DNA of 64,000 bases from the NCBI GenBank assembly GCA_009692305.1, contig SHZK01000001.1:364897-428896 (forward strand), written 5' to 3'. The DNA is from Gammaproteobacteria bacterium (GTDB lineage Bacteria > Pseudomonadota > Gammaproteobacteria > Pseudomonadales > Pseudohongiellaceae). The stretch's first letter is position 1. Each line of letters starts with the position of its first letter. Shown piece by piece: positions 37,308-46,816 of the stretch. Below the pieces are notes generated by a model. It had not been told where the DNA came from. It saw only the letters and a list, made by a program, of their open reading frames with translations, and did no database searches. The translations under genes and the position numbers were made by a program.

Positions 37308-39077
37308 ATGTCAGCACTCAAACAGTCCGAATTAAAACTACGCCAGCCACTTAATGCGGCGCTTAAACTGCCAGACTCTACGCATCCCCTTTTGTGTCGG
37401 GTGTTGCGCAACCGCAGTTTGCGCAGCGCCGACGAGATCCAGCTCGGCCTGGAAAACCTGTTACCACCTGATCGCTTTGCGGGCATAGACGTTGCAGTTG
37501 ATCTGTTGGTGAAGGCGCTGCACGAGCAAGCGCGCATCCTCATCGTTTCTGATTTTGATGCTGACGGTGCCACCAGTTGTGCGCTGGCAATATCGGCGCT
37601 GCAGCTATTGGGCGCTAAGCATGTGGATTACATTGTGCCGAACCGGTTTGAATACGGTTATGGTTTGACTCCGGAAATTGTTGAGCTGGCGAAGACGCGT
37701 AATCCTGACCTCATCATCACAGTCGATAATGGTATTTCGAGTATCGACGGAGTGGCCGCAGCGAATGCTGCTGGCATCAAGACACTGATCACTGACCATC
37801 ATTTGCCTGCGGCCACGTTGCCCGCTGCCGCAGCTATTGTTAATCCCAACCAACTGGGCTGTACGTTTCCCAGTAAATGTATCGCTGGCGTGGGCGTGAT
37901 TTTTTACGTGATGCTTGCACTGCGCGCACGGTTGCGAGAATCCGGCTGGTTTGCAGATGCAGCAATTGCCGAGCCCAATATGGCCGAGTTGCTGGACCTC
38001 GTTGCGCTCGGCACCGTTGCCGATGTGGTGGCGCTGGACCGGAATAACCGGATTCTGATTGACGAAGGACTGAAGCGAATTCGCGCCGGGCGCAGTCGAC
38101 CTGGAATCCTGGCCTTGCTTAAGGTGGCCAATCGCTTGCCGGATAAGCTGACTGCGTCGGATCTGGGCTTCAGCATCGGTCCGCGATTGAACGCCGCGGG
38201 CAGACTGGATGACATGGCTGCGGGTATTGAGTGCCTGTTGGCGACTCAGGCAGGGCGGGCCCATGAATTGGCCCTAGCGCTTGATGCGATGAACCAAGAC
38301 CGAAAACAGATCGAAGGCACGATGCGCGATCAGGCATTCCAGTTTCTCGCAGAGTTGGCGTTTGATGCTGACACTATACCTGCCGCCTTGTGTCTGTTGG
38401 ATGCGCGCTGGCATCAAGGAGTGGTGGGTATTCTCGCCTCGCGCGTGAAAGACAAGTTCCACCGGCCGGTCATTGCGTTCGCGGAAGTCGTCGACAGTGC
38501 AACTGGCAGCATCGAATTAAAAGGATCGGCACGCTCCATCAAGGGCTTCCATGTGCGTGACGCTCTGGATGCGGTCGCCAGCAGACACCCGGGCCTCATC
38601 AGCAAGTTCGGCGGACACGCGATGGCGGCAGGTCTCAGTCTGGAAAAGCACAACTTCGAACAATTCAGTCGCGCATTTCAACTGGAAGCAACACGCTTGC
38701 TCAGCGCCGACCAATTGCAAGCATGCATACTCAGCGATGGTGAAGTAGCAACCCAGTGGCTGTCGCTGGAGGTTGCCGAGATATTGGCTGCTGCCGGACC
38801 CTGGGGGCAGGAGTTTCAGGAACCAGTTTTCAATGGCAGCTTTCGCATCGTGCAACAGCGGATTTTGGCCGGTAAACATCTGAAGCTTGTAGTCACACCT
38901 CTGGACGCGCCCGAGGTATTGCTGGACGCAATCGCATTCAACCTCGAAGCGGATGCATGGCCCGCTGCCAGCGTCAATGTAATGGACATTGCCTATCGAC
39001 TGGATATCAATGAATTCAGGGGCAAGCGCAGTCTGCAGTTGATGATTGAAAATATCCTGGGCTATACCGTCATCTGA
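37308..39077 (+). CDS. recJ: Single-stranded-DNA-specific exonuclease RecJ
   Basis: A 5'-3' ssDNA exonuclease for recombination and mismatch repair, 589 residues. DHH family motifs are present: SDFDADGATSCALA (motif I), DNGISS, TDHHLPA (the DHH motif), and the DHHA1 motif SKFGGHAMAAGLSLE. Usual length is about 570-580. It follows thrC by 6 bases and is probably read from the same transcript. Confidence 0.97.
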   Translation: MSALKQSELKLRQPLNAALKLPDSTHPLLCRVLRNRSLRSADEIQLGLENLLPPDRFAGIDVAVDLLVKALHEQARILIVSDFDADGATSCALAISALQLLGAKHVDYIVPNRFEYGYGLTPEIVELAKTRNPDLIITVDNGISSIDGVAAANAAGIKTLITDHHLPAATLPAAAAIVNPNQLGCTFPSKCIAGVGVIFYVMLALRARLRESGWFADAAIAEPNMAELLDLVALGTVADVVALDRNNRILIDEGLKRIRAGRSRPGILALLKVANRLPDKLTASDLGFSIGPRLNAAGRLDDMAAGIECLLATQAGRAHELALALDAMNQDRKQIEGTMRDQAFQFLAELAFDADTIPAALCLLDARWHQGVVGILASRVKDKFHRPVIAFAEVVDSATGSIELKGSARSIKGFHVRDALDAVASRHPGLISKFGGHAMAAGLSLEKHNFEQFSRAFQLEATRLLSADQLQACILSDGEVATQWLSLEVAEILAAAGPWGQEFQEPVFNGSFRIVQQRILAGKHLKLVVTPLDAPEVLLDAIAFNLEADAWPAASVNVMDIAYRLDINEFRGKRSLQLMIENILGYTVI

Positions 39078-39288
39078 GGTTCCTGTGCGGTAAGCAAATG
39101 AGCTGGCTGGCGCGTTCAAGCCATCGTACATTTCCAACTAACGTGGCAGCAAATGCACGAATATCGGTGTAGGCTGGTCTAGTGCTAGAATTGCTGTATA
39201 CAAGTGCGACCTGCTGCGGGCGGCGATGACAGAACAACTTGAATTTGTTACCTTTTGGCACAGCATCGATGGTCCAGTCGCGTAAAAT
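39070..39288 (-). pseudogene. Possible LysR-type regulator C-terminal remnant
   Basis: The minus-strand frame between 39288 and 39070 reads ILRDWTIDAVPKGNKF then PQQVALVYSNSSTRPAYTDI and RAFAATLV. This resembles the end of a LysR effector-binding domain (pattern L-x-D-W...P...V-Y-P-x-S/R...P-x-V/I-R-A-F-x-x-x-L). No HTH or rest of the gene is present; the segment is overlapped by the recJ 3' end and by the promoter region of the DsbD gene. It is short and divergent from the pattern, so the call is tentative. Confidence 0.35.
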
Positions 39289-39314
39289 TCAGGCTCGAGC
39301 CGAGCGGAGCTCAA

Positions 39315-42236
39315 ATGCGAACTAAATTATATAACTTATTGATATTGTTAGGATTTGGTGCCTTTTCAGGCATGGCGCTGGCGCAGGTGCACAATACCGA
39401 GCAAATCGAAGTTGAGTTAATTGCCGAAGCCACCAATGTTGTGCCGGGCGAGACACTGTGGCTCGCTATTCGTTTGCAGCCCATCGAGCACTGGCATACC
39501 TACTGGAAATTCGGTGGTGACAGTGGTGAAGCCACCCAGGCCAGCGCATGGCAATTGCCAGAAGGCGCTACCGCAGGGGACATTGTATGGCCCATTCCGG
39601 AATGGACACCGTTCCCCGGCAGTGACCTGGTCACCTTTACCTATGAGCGTGAAGTATTGCTGCCAATTCCAGTGCAAGTCCCCGCGAATTACAGTGGTTC
39701 AAGCTTCGAACTGAGTACCAAGATTGACTGGCAGGTGTGCGACGAAATCTGCATTCCCGGTGCTGCCGATTTTACGCTGTCCTTGCCAGTGGCGCGCAGC
39801 GCCACCGTCGATACGCGCTGGCAACAGCTGTTTGCAGACACCAGGGCGCATACGCCGGTGCCAATCGATCAGCATGACCTGGCCGCTCATTTCAACGCGT
39901 TTGATGGCAAAGTCAATGTGATGGTGCAGGCAGACACCGCTTTGTTTGCAAATGTCGATGAGGCCTGGTTCTTCCCGACTGAGCGCCGCATCATGGCATA
40001 TGCGCCTTTTCGCAAGGTGATGCTGGATGGCGATCGAATCCAGATCTCGACCGAACAGCACAGACGTTATCCGGCAGATTTGACCGAGCTTGATGGTTTG
40101 TTGTCATTCGTGGATGAAGCAGGTAACTGGCAAGCCTACGATATCAAACCGCAAGCAACTACGGTCGACTGGGATCACAGCATTGAAGTTGAGTTGTTGG
40201 CAGAGACCACGAACATAGTGCCGGGAGAAACTACCTGGTTAGCACTCAGACTCGACCCCGCCGAACATTGGCATACCTATTGGAAGATGGGCGGTGACAG
40301 TGGCGAACCTAGCAGCCTGAATGAATGGCAGGCGCCAGAAGGTACTGTTATAGGCGATATCCAATGGCCGGCCCCCCATTGGATACCCTTCTATGATACT
40401 GATCTGGTGAACTTCGGCTACGAAGCCGAAGTCTTGTTACCCGTAGCAGTCACTATTCCAGCTGACTATGCAGGCGCCAGTGTCGAACTATCCACTCTCG
40501 CATTCTGGAACGTGTGTGAACAGATCTGTATTCCGGGAGAGCAACGCATCAACATTACGCTGCCAGTGGCAACGGTGGCGGAACTCGATGCGGCCACGAG
40601 CGCGCAATTTGCCGCCGCTCGGGCCGAACTGCCCATAACTGAACATGACATCAAGTCGATCATTGCCGTTGCTGGCGAGCGCGTCAGTCTCGGATTCGAG
40701 TCAGCCACAGCAGCATTTACCAATTATTCCGATGCGTGGTTCTTCCCGGAACAGCGCCGCATTATCCAGCCTGGCCCATTGCGTGATGTCTCCATACAGC
40801 CAAGCCTGCTGCAAATAACTCACACGCAACCGCGTCGTATGCTTGAAGATCTATCTGGTGTCTACGGTGTATTGGTACTGGAGAATACACAAGGCGAACG
40901 CATAGCGTACGATTTCACTGATCCGGCAGCCAATGCGAGTTCGACTACGATCATGCCTTTGGCGGCGCTTGATACCACGAATAATGGTCCCGATGGCAGT
41001 TTGTTGTTGTACGTCGCATTTGCACTGATGGGCGGCTTTATTCTGAACCTCATGCCCTGCGTGTTTCCGGTGCTATCGATGAAGGCGCTGAGCTTTGCCA
41101 AGAACTCGGGCCAGTCGCATCACAAACAACGTATGGATGGCCTGGCTTATACGGCAGGCGTTATCATTGCATTCGTGGCGCTCGCTACAGTGTTGATAAT
41201 TCTGCGCGCTGCAGGAGAGCGTATTGGCTGGGCATTTCAATTCCAGCAGCCGTGGTTCCTGGCGTTTATTGTTTACGTGTTCTTCCTGCTGGCACTAAGC
41301 CTGTCTGGTGTCTTTGAGATTGGTACCAGCTTGATGGGTGCGGGCAGCGGTTTGGCGCAGAAGGGTGGTTATAAAGGTTCGTTCTTCACTGGTGTGCTGG
41401 CGACAACGGTTGCGACTCCATGTACAGCTCCGTTCATGGGACCCGCTCTCGGCTTCGCACTTACCCAATCCTGGTTCGTTGCCATGGTGGTGTTTATTGC
41501 GCTTGGTTTGGGAATGGCGTTACCGATACTGGTGCTTTCCTATTTGCCGGCATTGACCAGGTACCTGCCCAAGCCCGGTGCCTGGATGGAAACCTTCAAG
41601 CAATTCATGGCATTTCCGCTGTATGCATCGGCCCTGTTTTTCTTGTGGGTGCTCGGTAACCAGGTTGGTGTAATGGGCATGTCGCTCGTGCTTGGGACCT
41701 GTGTATTGTTTGCATTTGCCGCCTGGCTGTATCAGCGCCGCTTTAGCATGGGCCCGATCATGCGCACAGTTAACTACGCCGTTGGCATCGGCGTCTTTGC
41801 GATTGCGATCTATTTGACCCAGACACCATTCCTGCAGACAGCTGCGCGCGCAGAAGCGGCAATGGAACTGGACGCAGACGGCAATCCGACCCGCAATTAT
41901 GAAGCGTTCAGTGCCCAGCGCTTGAGCGAGTTGCAGGCTGCCGGCACGCCTGTATTCGTGAATATGACAGCGGACTGGTGCATCACCTGTCTGGCCAACG
42001 AACAGACGACCTTGTCCACCGAACGCGTGCAACAAGCCATGCAAGACAACGACATCATTTATATGAAAGGTGATTGGACCAACGAAGATCCAGAAATTAC
42101 TGCGGTTCTGGAGCAGTTTAAGCGTCCGTCCGTTCCCTTGTATTTGCTGTATCCAGGCGATACCAGCAAAGAGCCGGTAATCCTGCCACAAATTCTGACA
42201 CCTGGATTGGTGGCAGAGGCCTTTGGGAATATCTGA
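39315..42236 (+). CDS. DsbD/ScsB-type thiol:disulfide reductase with duplicated N-terminal domain
   Basis: A 973-residue inner-membrane protein that carries electrons from cytoplasmic thioredoxin to the periplasm. GGAG precedes the ATG at 39315; a signal peptide ends at LAQ. The periplasmic part contains two copies of the DsbD-alpha/ScsB-like domain, at about residues 24-285 and 286-560. Each copy has V-P-G-E-T, EHWHTYWK followed by GGDSGE, and a Cys pair in V-C-[DE]-[EQ]-I-C-I-P-G. The membrane domain (about 585-850) has NLMPCVFPVLS and TVATPCTAPF, the two membrane Cys of DsbD. The C-terminal thioredoxin domain has DWCITC. Duplication of the N domain is unusual: DsbD has one. It lies downstream of recJ with its own ribosome site. 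Confidence 0.94.
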   Translation: MRTKLYNLLILLGFGAFSGMALAQVHNTEQIEVELIAEATNVVPGETLWLAIRLQPIEHWHTYWKFGGDSGEATQASAWQLPEGATAGDIVWPIPEWTPFPGSDLVTFTYEREVLLPIPVQVPANYSGSSFELSTKIDWQVCDEICIPGAADFTLSLPVARSATVDTRWQQLFADTRAHTPVPIDQHDLAAHFNAFDGKVNVMVQADTALFANVDEAWFFPTERRIMAYAPFRKVMLDGDRIQISTEQHRRYPADLTELDGLLSFVDEAGNWQAYDIKPQATTVDWDHSIEVELLAETTNIVPGETTWLALRLDPAEHWHTYWKMGGDSGEPSSLNEWQAPEGTVIGDIQWPAPHWIPFYDTDLVNFGYEAEVLLPVAVTIPADYAGASVELSTLAFWNVCEQICIPGEQRINITLPVATVAELDAATSAQFAAARAELPITEHDIKSIIAVAGERVSLGFESATAAFTNYSDAWFFPEQRRIIQPGPLRDVSIQPSLLQITHTQPRRMLEDLSGVYGVLVLENTQGERIAYDFTDPAANASSTTIMPLAALDTTNNGPDGSLLLYVAFALMGGFILNLMPCVFPVLSMKALSFAKNSGQSHHKQRMDGLAYTAGVIIAFVALATVLIILRAAGERIGWAFQFQQPWFLAFIVYVFFLLALSLSGVFEIGTSLMGAGSGLAQKGGYKGSFFTGVLATTVATPCTAPFMGPALGFALTQSWFVAMVVFIALGLGMALPILVLSYLPALTRYLPKPGAWMETFKQFMAFPLYASALFFLWVLGNQVGVMGMSLVLGTCVLFAFAAWLYQRRFSMGPIMRTVNYAVGIGVFAIAIYLTQTPFLQTAARAEAAMELDADGNPTRNYEAFSAQRLSELQAAGTPVFVNMTADWCITCLANEQTTLSTERVQQAMQDNDIIYMKGDWTNEDPEITAVLEQFKRPSVPLYLLYPGDTSKEPVILPQILTPGLVAEAFGNI

Positions 42237-42250
42237 GGCGATTCACAAAT

Positions 42251-43330
42251 ATGGGTACAGTGCTTCGCCGTGCAGTTGACTTGCTTGCCCTGATTTCACT
42301 GGCATTTATTGCAACTACACTGGCAGCCGCTGATTCAATCCCGGCTGTTTCCAGCTCATACACGACAGCACACGTTGCCGCTCAAAGGCTCCCGCGACTT
42401 CACAGTTTGCTGATCGGTCACGGCGGGGATCTGGTATTCGAGGAATATTATAACGGGCGTAGCGCCGCGCAACCTGCCAATATGAAGTCTGCCTCGAAGA
42501 GTGTCATTTCAGCACTGATTGGCATTGCTATTGAACGCGGACTGATTGATTCGGTAGATGTCAAAGTGGCAGAGTTCTTTCCCGAGTTTTTTTCCAATTC
42601 GCGCAACGCCGATAAAAATCAGATCACCATAGAAAATCTGTTGACCATGCAATCCGGGCTTGAGACCACCAGTAATCGCAATTATGGTAAATGGGTATTG
42701 AGTGAAAACTGGGTCGAATTTGCGCTCGATCAACCACTTGTAGCGAAACCCGGAACTAATATGCTGTACAGCACCGGAAGTACGCATCTGCTCTCTGCAA
42801 TCATCGAGCGCGCATCAGGCATGAACACGAAACAATTCGCCCAGGAATATCTCACCTCTGAACTTGGCTTCTCACTTTCATATTGGTCACAGGATCCACA
42901 GGGTATTTATTTCGGCGGCAATGATATGGAGATGACGCCACGGCAGATGCTGAAGTTTGGTGAGTTATATCTGCGCGATGGTGTCTATCAGGGAAAGCAG
43001 GTACTACCAGCGAACTGGATTGAATTGTCTTACCAGCCCCACGCCGCATCTCCGCGCGGACAAGGGCGCTTTTATGGCTATGGATGGTGGCTGCGAAATC
43101 TCGCTGGTATGCAGGTGCCGGTAGCCTGGGGCTACGGTGGACAGTTAATCTTCGTGGTTAAATCGCTCGATCTGGTTGTCGTCGCCACTTCTGACAGTAA
43201 CCCTGATCCCGATCGTCGCGGGCACTTGGCACAATTGTATGATCTGGTAGAGCAACATATCCTGTTGCCCGCGGTGCAGCAGCAATCGCCACCTGCATTG
43301 GTAGCGGTGACGCGCCAGAATTTAAATTAA
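42251..43330 (+). CDS. Exported serine hydrolase, class C beta-lactamase family
   Basis: A 359-residue exported hydrolase 14 bases after the DsbD-like gene. Signal peptide ends near LAAAD. Active-site motifs are SASK (S-x-x-K, about residue 84) and LYSTGSTH (Y-x-T/N); GYGGQ near the C-terminus replaces K-T-G. It reads GWWLRN and FYGYG, consistent with the EstB / 6-aminohexanoate-dimer hydrolase-like branch of the family. Substrate unknown. It is convergent with the FHA gene with 29 bases between. Confidence 0.88.
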   Translation: MGTVLRRAVDLLALISLAFIATTLAAADSIPAVSSSYTTAHVAAQRLPRLHSLLIGHGGDLVFEEYYNGRSAAQPANMKSASKSVISALIGIAIERGLIDSVDVKVAEFFPEFFSNSRNADKNQITIENLLTMQSGLETTSNRNYGKWVLSENWVEFALDQPLVAKPGTNMLYSTGSTHLLSAIIERASGMNTKQFAQEYLTSELGFSLSYWSQDPQGIYFGGNDMEMTPRQMLKFGELYLRDGVYQGKQVLPANWIELSYQPHAASPRGQGRFYGYGWWLRNLAGMQVPVAWGYGGQLIFVVKSLDLVVVATSDSNPDPDRRGHLAQLYDLVEQHILLPAVQQQSPPALVAVTRQNLN

Positions 43331-43359
43331 TTTCAGTTAGCGCGGCTGGCGAGGTAATA

Positions 43360-44028
43360 CTAGATTTTCAAACGATTGATCTCAATTACATCGTGATTAT
43401 GTAATTTGATTGAACGGGCCCCGATAACTTCACCATTCACCCGCGGGTTATTCGCATCATCTGGAGGTGTCAGGCTTACGATAAAGTGTCCGTCGGGACG
43501 CTTGTTGATCTGCACAACTTCCGCACCGGATTTGCCCAGCTTGACGGATGCTTTCAGTAACGGCAATTCCTTGCCAGCGCTTTTACCATTGAGTATCTGC
43601 AACTTGGCTGATTCCAGCGCCGCCTGTTTTTGCAAATTAGGCGTATATTCCAAAGTATGAGCAGCGACTGTCTGCGCAGTGGGGTCCGGCTTGCGCCGTA
43701 TAAGTACAGTCTTGTCGCCGTCTTCAGCAAATTGTTTGTTGTCGTTCAGGTAGAGTAGTTCGTGCTTGCCAATAGTTACTACATCACCGTGTTTTAATGG
43801 GTGCTTGTCGATTAGCTTACCATTGACATAGGTGCCATTGGTGCTGCTCAGGTCTTCCAGGAAGGAGTCGTCGAAGATGGTGAGGATGCGCGCATGATGG
43901 CCGCTCACGGCCAGATTTTCGATGCGAACGTCATTGTCTTCCTTGCGCCCAATAGTTATCACTTCCTTGTTCAGCATGAACTCGGCTAATTTGCTTGAGT
44001 TGAAACTAAATTCCAGTTTGCCTGACAT
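43360..44028 (-). CDS. FHA-domain protein
   Basis: A 222-residue cytoplasmic protein. An N-terminal FHA domain (about residues 20-95) has ITIGRKEDNDVRI, SGHHA and SSTNGTYVNG, the phosphothreonine-binding residues. A second degenerate FHA-like region (about 140-222) has VKLGKSGAEVVQI and NNPRVNGEVIGA. FHA proteins bind phosphothreonine peptides made by Ser/Thr kinases, and the kinase and its PP2C phosphatase are encoded next to it on the same strand. Last gene of the kinase-PP2C-FHA group. Confidence 0.92.
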   Translation of the reverse strand: MSGKLEFSFNSSKLAEFMLNKEVITIGRKEDNDVRIENLAVSGHHARILTIFDDSFLEDLSSTNGTYVNGKLIDKHPLKHGDVVTIGKHELLYLNDNKQFAEDGDKTVLIRRKPDPTAQTVAAHTLEYTPNLQKQAALESAKLQILNGKSAGKELPLLKASVKLGKSGAEVVQINKRPDGHFIVSLTPPDDANNPRVNGEVIGARSIKLHNHDVIEINRLKI

Positions 44029-44084
44029 TGCTGTTGTACCTGTATTTGGTTCTTATGACAGATCCAATTAAATCTGTGATGAGT

Positions 44085-44855
44085 TCAGCTGACACTTTGT
44101 ACTTGTATTAAAATGACAGAGATATTGTCTTTGCCACCGTGTCTGTTTGCCAGTTTAATCAATTTCCTGGCCGCCATATTCAAGTCATCGCGTTGCTCAT
44201 AGAGTGTCTCTGAAATCTGCCAATCCGGGACCATATCGGAGAGGCCATCTGAACACAGCAGCAGCGTATCGTTCGGTTCAAGATCCTGATAAATCACGTC
44301 CACTTCGACATCGGACCTGGTACCCAGTGCCCGGGTTACTACGTGCCCAACGTGTGCATTGCGCGCTTCCACTTCGGTATAGAAGCCCTTGTCGATTAAA
44401 TCCTGAACCAGACTGTGATCCCGCGTCATCCGTTTCAGTTGCTTGTCTCTGAACAAATACAGGCGCGAGTCACCCACATGTCCGGCATAGCAGCGTGAGC
44501 CATTTATCAATGCAGCCACTACAGTGGTGCCCATTCCCTTGTGTGCTTCCTTGGCCTCTGCGGCCTGAAAAATCTTACTATTGCTGTCGGAAATTGTATG
44601 GGAGACATATTCCAATAACTGAGAACTGGTTATCGGTACTGCGCTTTCGCGAGTCAGCAATGACTGCAATGACTCCATCACAGAGGCAACAGCCATCTGC
44701 GCCGCTATTTCACCGGCCTGGTGTCCGCCCATCCCGTCAGCCAGAACGGCGATACCAAGCTGCTGGCTAAAACCGATATGGTCTTCATTGTGTGAACGGC
44801 GCAAGCCAATGTCAGTAAATCCTGCTATTTTCACCTGGTCCTGTGCCTCTGACAT
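44085..44855 (-). CDS. PP2C-type Ser/Thr protein phosphatase
   Basis: A 256-residue PPM/PP2C phosphatase (Stp1/PppA type), Mn/Mg dependent. Metal Asp motifs are RSHNEDHIG, LADGMGGH and GHVGDSR, with LLLCSDGLSD and KDNISVILI near the C-terminus. It should reverse phosphorylation by the kinase encoded upstream, whose C-terminal codons overlap its start by 44 bases. Together with FHA protein it forms a standard bacterial phospho-Ser/Thr signalling set. Confidence 0.95.
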   Translation of the reverse strand: MSEAQDQVKIAGFTDIGLRRSHNEDHIGFSQQLGIAVLADGMGGHQAGEIAAQMAVASVMESLQSLLTRESAVPITSSQLLEYVSHTISDSNSKIFQAAEAKEAHKGMGTTVVAALINGSRCYAGHVGDSRLYLFRDKQLKRMTRDHSLVQDLIDKGFYTEVEARNAHVGHVVTRALGTRSDVEVDVIYQDLEPNDTLLLCSDGLSDMVPDWQISETLYEQRDDLNMAARKLIKLANRHGGKDNISVILIQVQSVS

Positions 44856-46659
44856 CGACTTTTCCTAATAAACCTTCTAATTGATTAACCACCTTACTGT
44901 ATACCGTCGGCATACTCTGATTAATCTTTTCCTGACCATCGAACAAGAACAGGTATTGAACAAAAACCACAACTAGCACTGCAAACAACCAGTTCATGCG
45001 TCCCTGCTGTTTTACCACGCCTCCGGCAGCAGTCAAAATATTGGAAAGCGGCGTGCTTGACCGCGAATTCCGCTGGTGTTTTTTATCACGCGGCGGTTTC
45101 TCCGTAAACGTTTTGATGTGATTGCCTGTCATATGCTGGTCGAATGTTGCCACCGCTCGCAGCAGGCTATCGGTATGCCGTTTTTCTGGAATCGTGGAGA
45201 TCATGTTGGTAATGAGATTCTGGATGTCTTCCGGTAATTTCGAGAACTGCTTGCGAATGACAAAGCTGGTTTCGCCATCACGTCGCGGGAGAGAGCCGGT
45301 GAACAGCTGATAGAGCACTATGCCAGCCGCGTAGAGATCAGCTGCTATTGAAGCAGTTTCACCTTCTCCCAGGTAGAAGTGCGCATTATCAACATCGCTC
45401 GTATCATCCTGCAATTCAAAGTCGGTGAGTTTGACTTCACCCTGAGCCGTAAACAGGATATTGGTCGGACGCAGATGCCCATGCACAATTCGATTGTTAT
45501 AGGCGAATATCAATGCCTAGCAGATCTGGCTGCCAATCTTCAGTGTCTCCTTCCAATGCAGTTGGAATGCCAGTTTGTCTTGCAGCGTGCCGCCACTCAG
45601 ATATTCCTGTACCAGAATAAAATGCCGGTCGTTTCTGGAAGTGCCCAGAGTGTTAACGATATTGGGGTGCTCCAGCGAGGCAAGCAAATTGCTCGCTTCG
45701 AAGCCGCTGCTGGAGACGATCTTCTTCTTGATGATTAGCAGATTGCCGCGCTCTTTCTGCTGGTACAGATATACTGATCCATAGTGATCTTCACGCAGGA
45801 TATCCAGCAACAAGAATTTGGTTTTGATCTTGGTGATGCCTTGCTCAGCGCGCAGTTTGCGCTCTGTATCCAGGTGCGCGCCTTCAGACACGGTCAACAA
45901 TTCGTTCTTGAGTTCTTCCGCGGAGCGCGGTCGGTCTTTGGGGGATTGGTTGAGACATTTTAGAATCAGTCGATTCAGGCGAGCATCTATGTTTTTGTTC
46001 AGCTCAGCTGGATCAGGGAAGCGACCAGTGGGCAGTTTGCCGGTGTACAGTTCATACATGAGCACGCCAACAGAATAAAGGTCACTTTGCTCAGTGACGT
46101 TGTCCGCAGACTCACGTTGCTCGGGTGACATGTAATTGTAGGTACCCATGATCGTCCCAGAACTGGTCTTCTCCAGTTCATGTACCTGGTCGTCATAAAA
46201 TTGGGCAATGCCGAAGTCGAGAATCTTTACATTGCCATTGTCATCAATCAGGATGTTGTCCGGCTTGATATCGCGATGAATGACGTTGTTCTGGTGGGCG
46301 TAAGCGAGCGCTTTCAGAACCTGAATAATGATGTCGATTTTGGTGGCGTGAGGCAGCTCACGAATCTTTGCGGCGGTGCCCAAATCGATGCCTTCTATAT
46401 ACTCCATGACGAAGTAGGGCATGCCATCTGCACTGAAACCGCGATCGATTACATGAATGATGTTAGGGTGATTAAGTCTGGCAATAATGTAGGATTCGAG
46501 TTCGAAGCGGCGACGGGCTTCTTCGTCGGATATAAGCTCATTGATCAGTAGTTTGATCGCGACAGGTCGGCGCAAGGAATCCTGGATGCCGCGAAACACA
46601 TGCGCCATGCCGCCTTCACCGATTTTGATGAGGTTTGAATAGCCGTCCAGTTGCATCAT
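44812..46659 (-). pseudogene. Ser/Thr protein kinase with tandem pseudokinase and TM segment, interrupted by an in-frame TAG
   Basis: One frame of 616 codons with a single amber codon at 45517-45519 (TGC-TAG-GCA on the coding strand). The first kinase domain (about residues 8-270) is complete: GEGGMAH loop, Lys in PVAIK, HRD in VIHRDIKPDN, DFG in ILDFGIAQF, and GTYNYMSPEQ. A second kinase-like domain (about 285-490) lacks catalytic residues: HGH replaces HRD, and DFE replaces DFG. The amber lies in its middle, just before ALIFAYNNRIVHGHLRPTNI. After it a transmembrane segment (NWLFAVLVVVFVQYLFLF) and a C-terminal tail follow. A CAG or GAG codon would fit at the TAG position. The first domain could still be made as a 380-residue soluble kinase; a TTG at 45513 could restart the second part. 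Confidence 0.85.
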
Positions 46660-46816
46660 ATTCCCTGCGTTGTAACGATCTTTTGAGCCACATATAAGGG
46701 CTGCAGTTGCATAGCCCTAGGGTAATGAGTCAACGCCTTCGAATATGTGATATTCCCCGCAAAATCACCGAGTTAGATTCAATAAGCGTAAACCAGTTCA
46801 GCCAGGAAATAGTCGC

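Noticed and set aside
45517..45519. Pyrrolysine or selenocysteine decoding at the kinase TAG
   Set aside because: TAG excludes selenocysteine; pyrrolysine needs pyl genes, none visible, and would be unexpected in this kind of bacterium.
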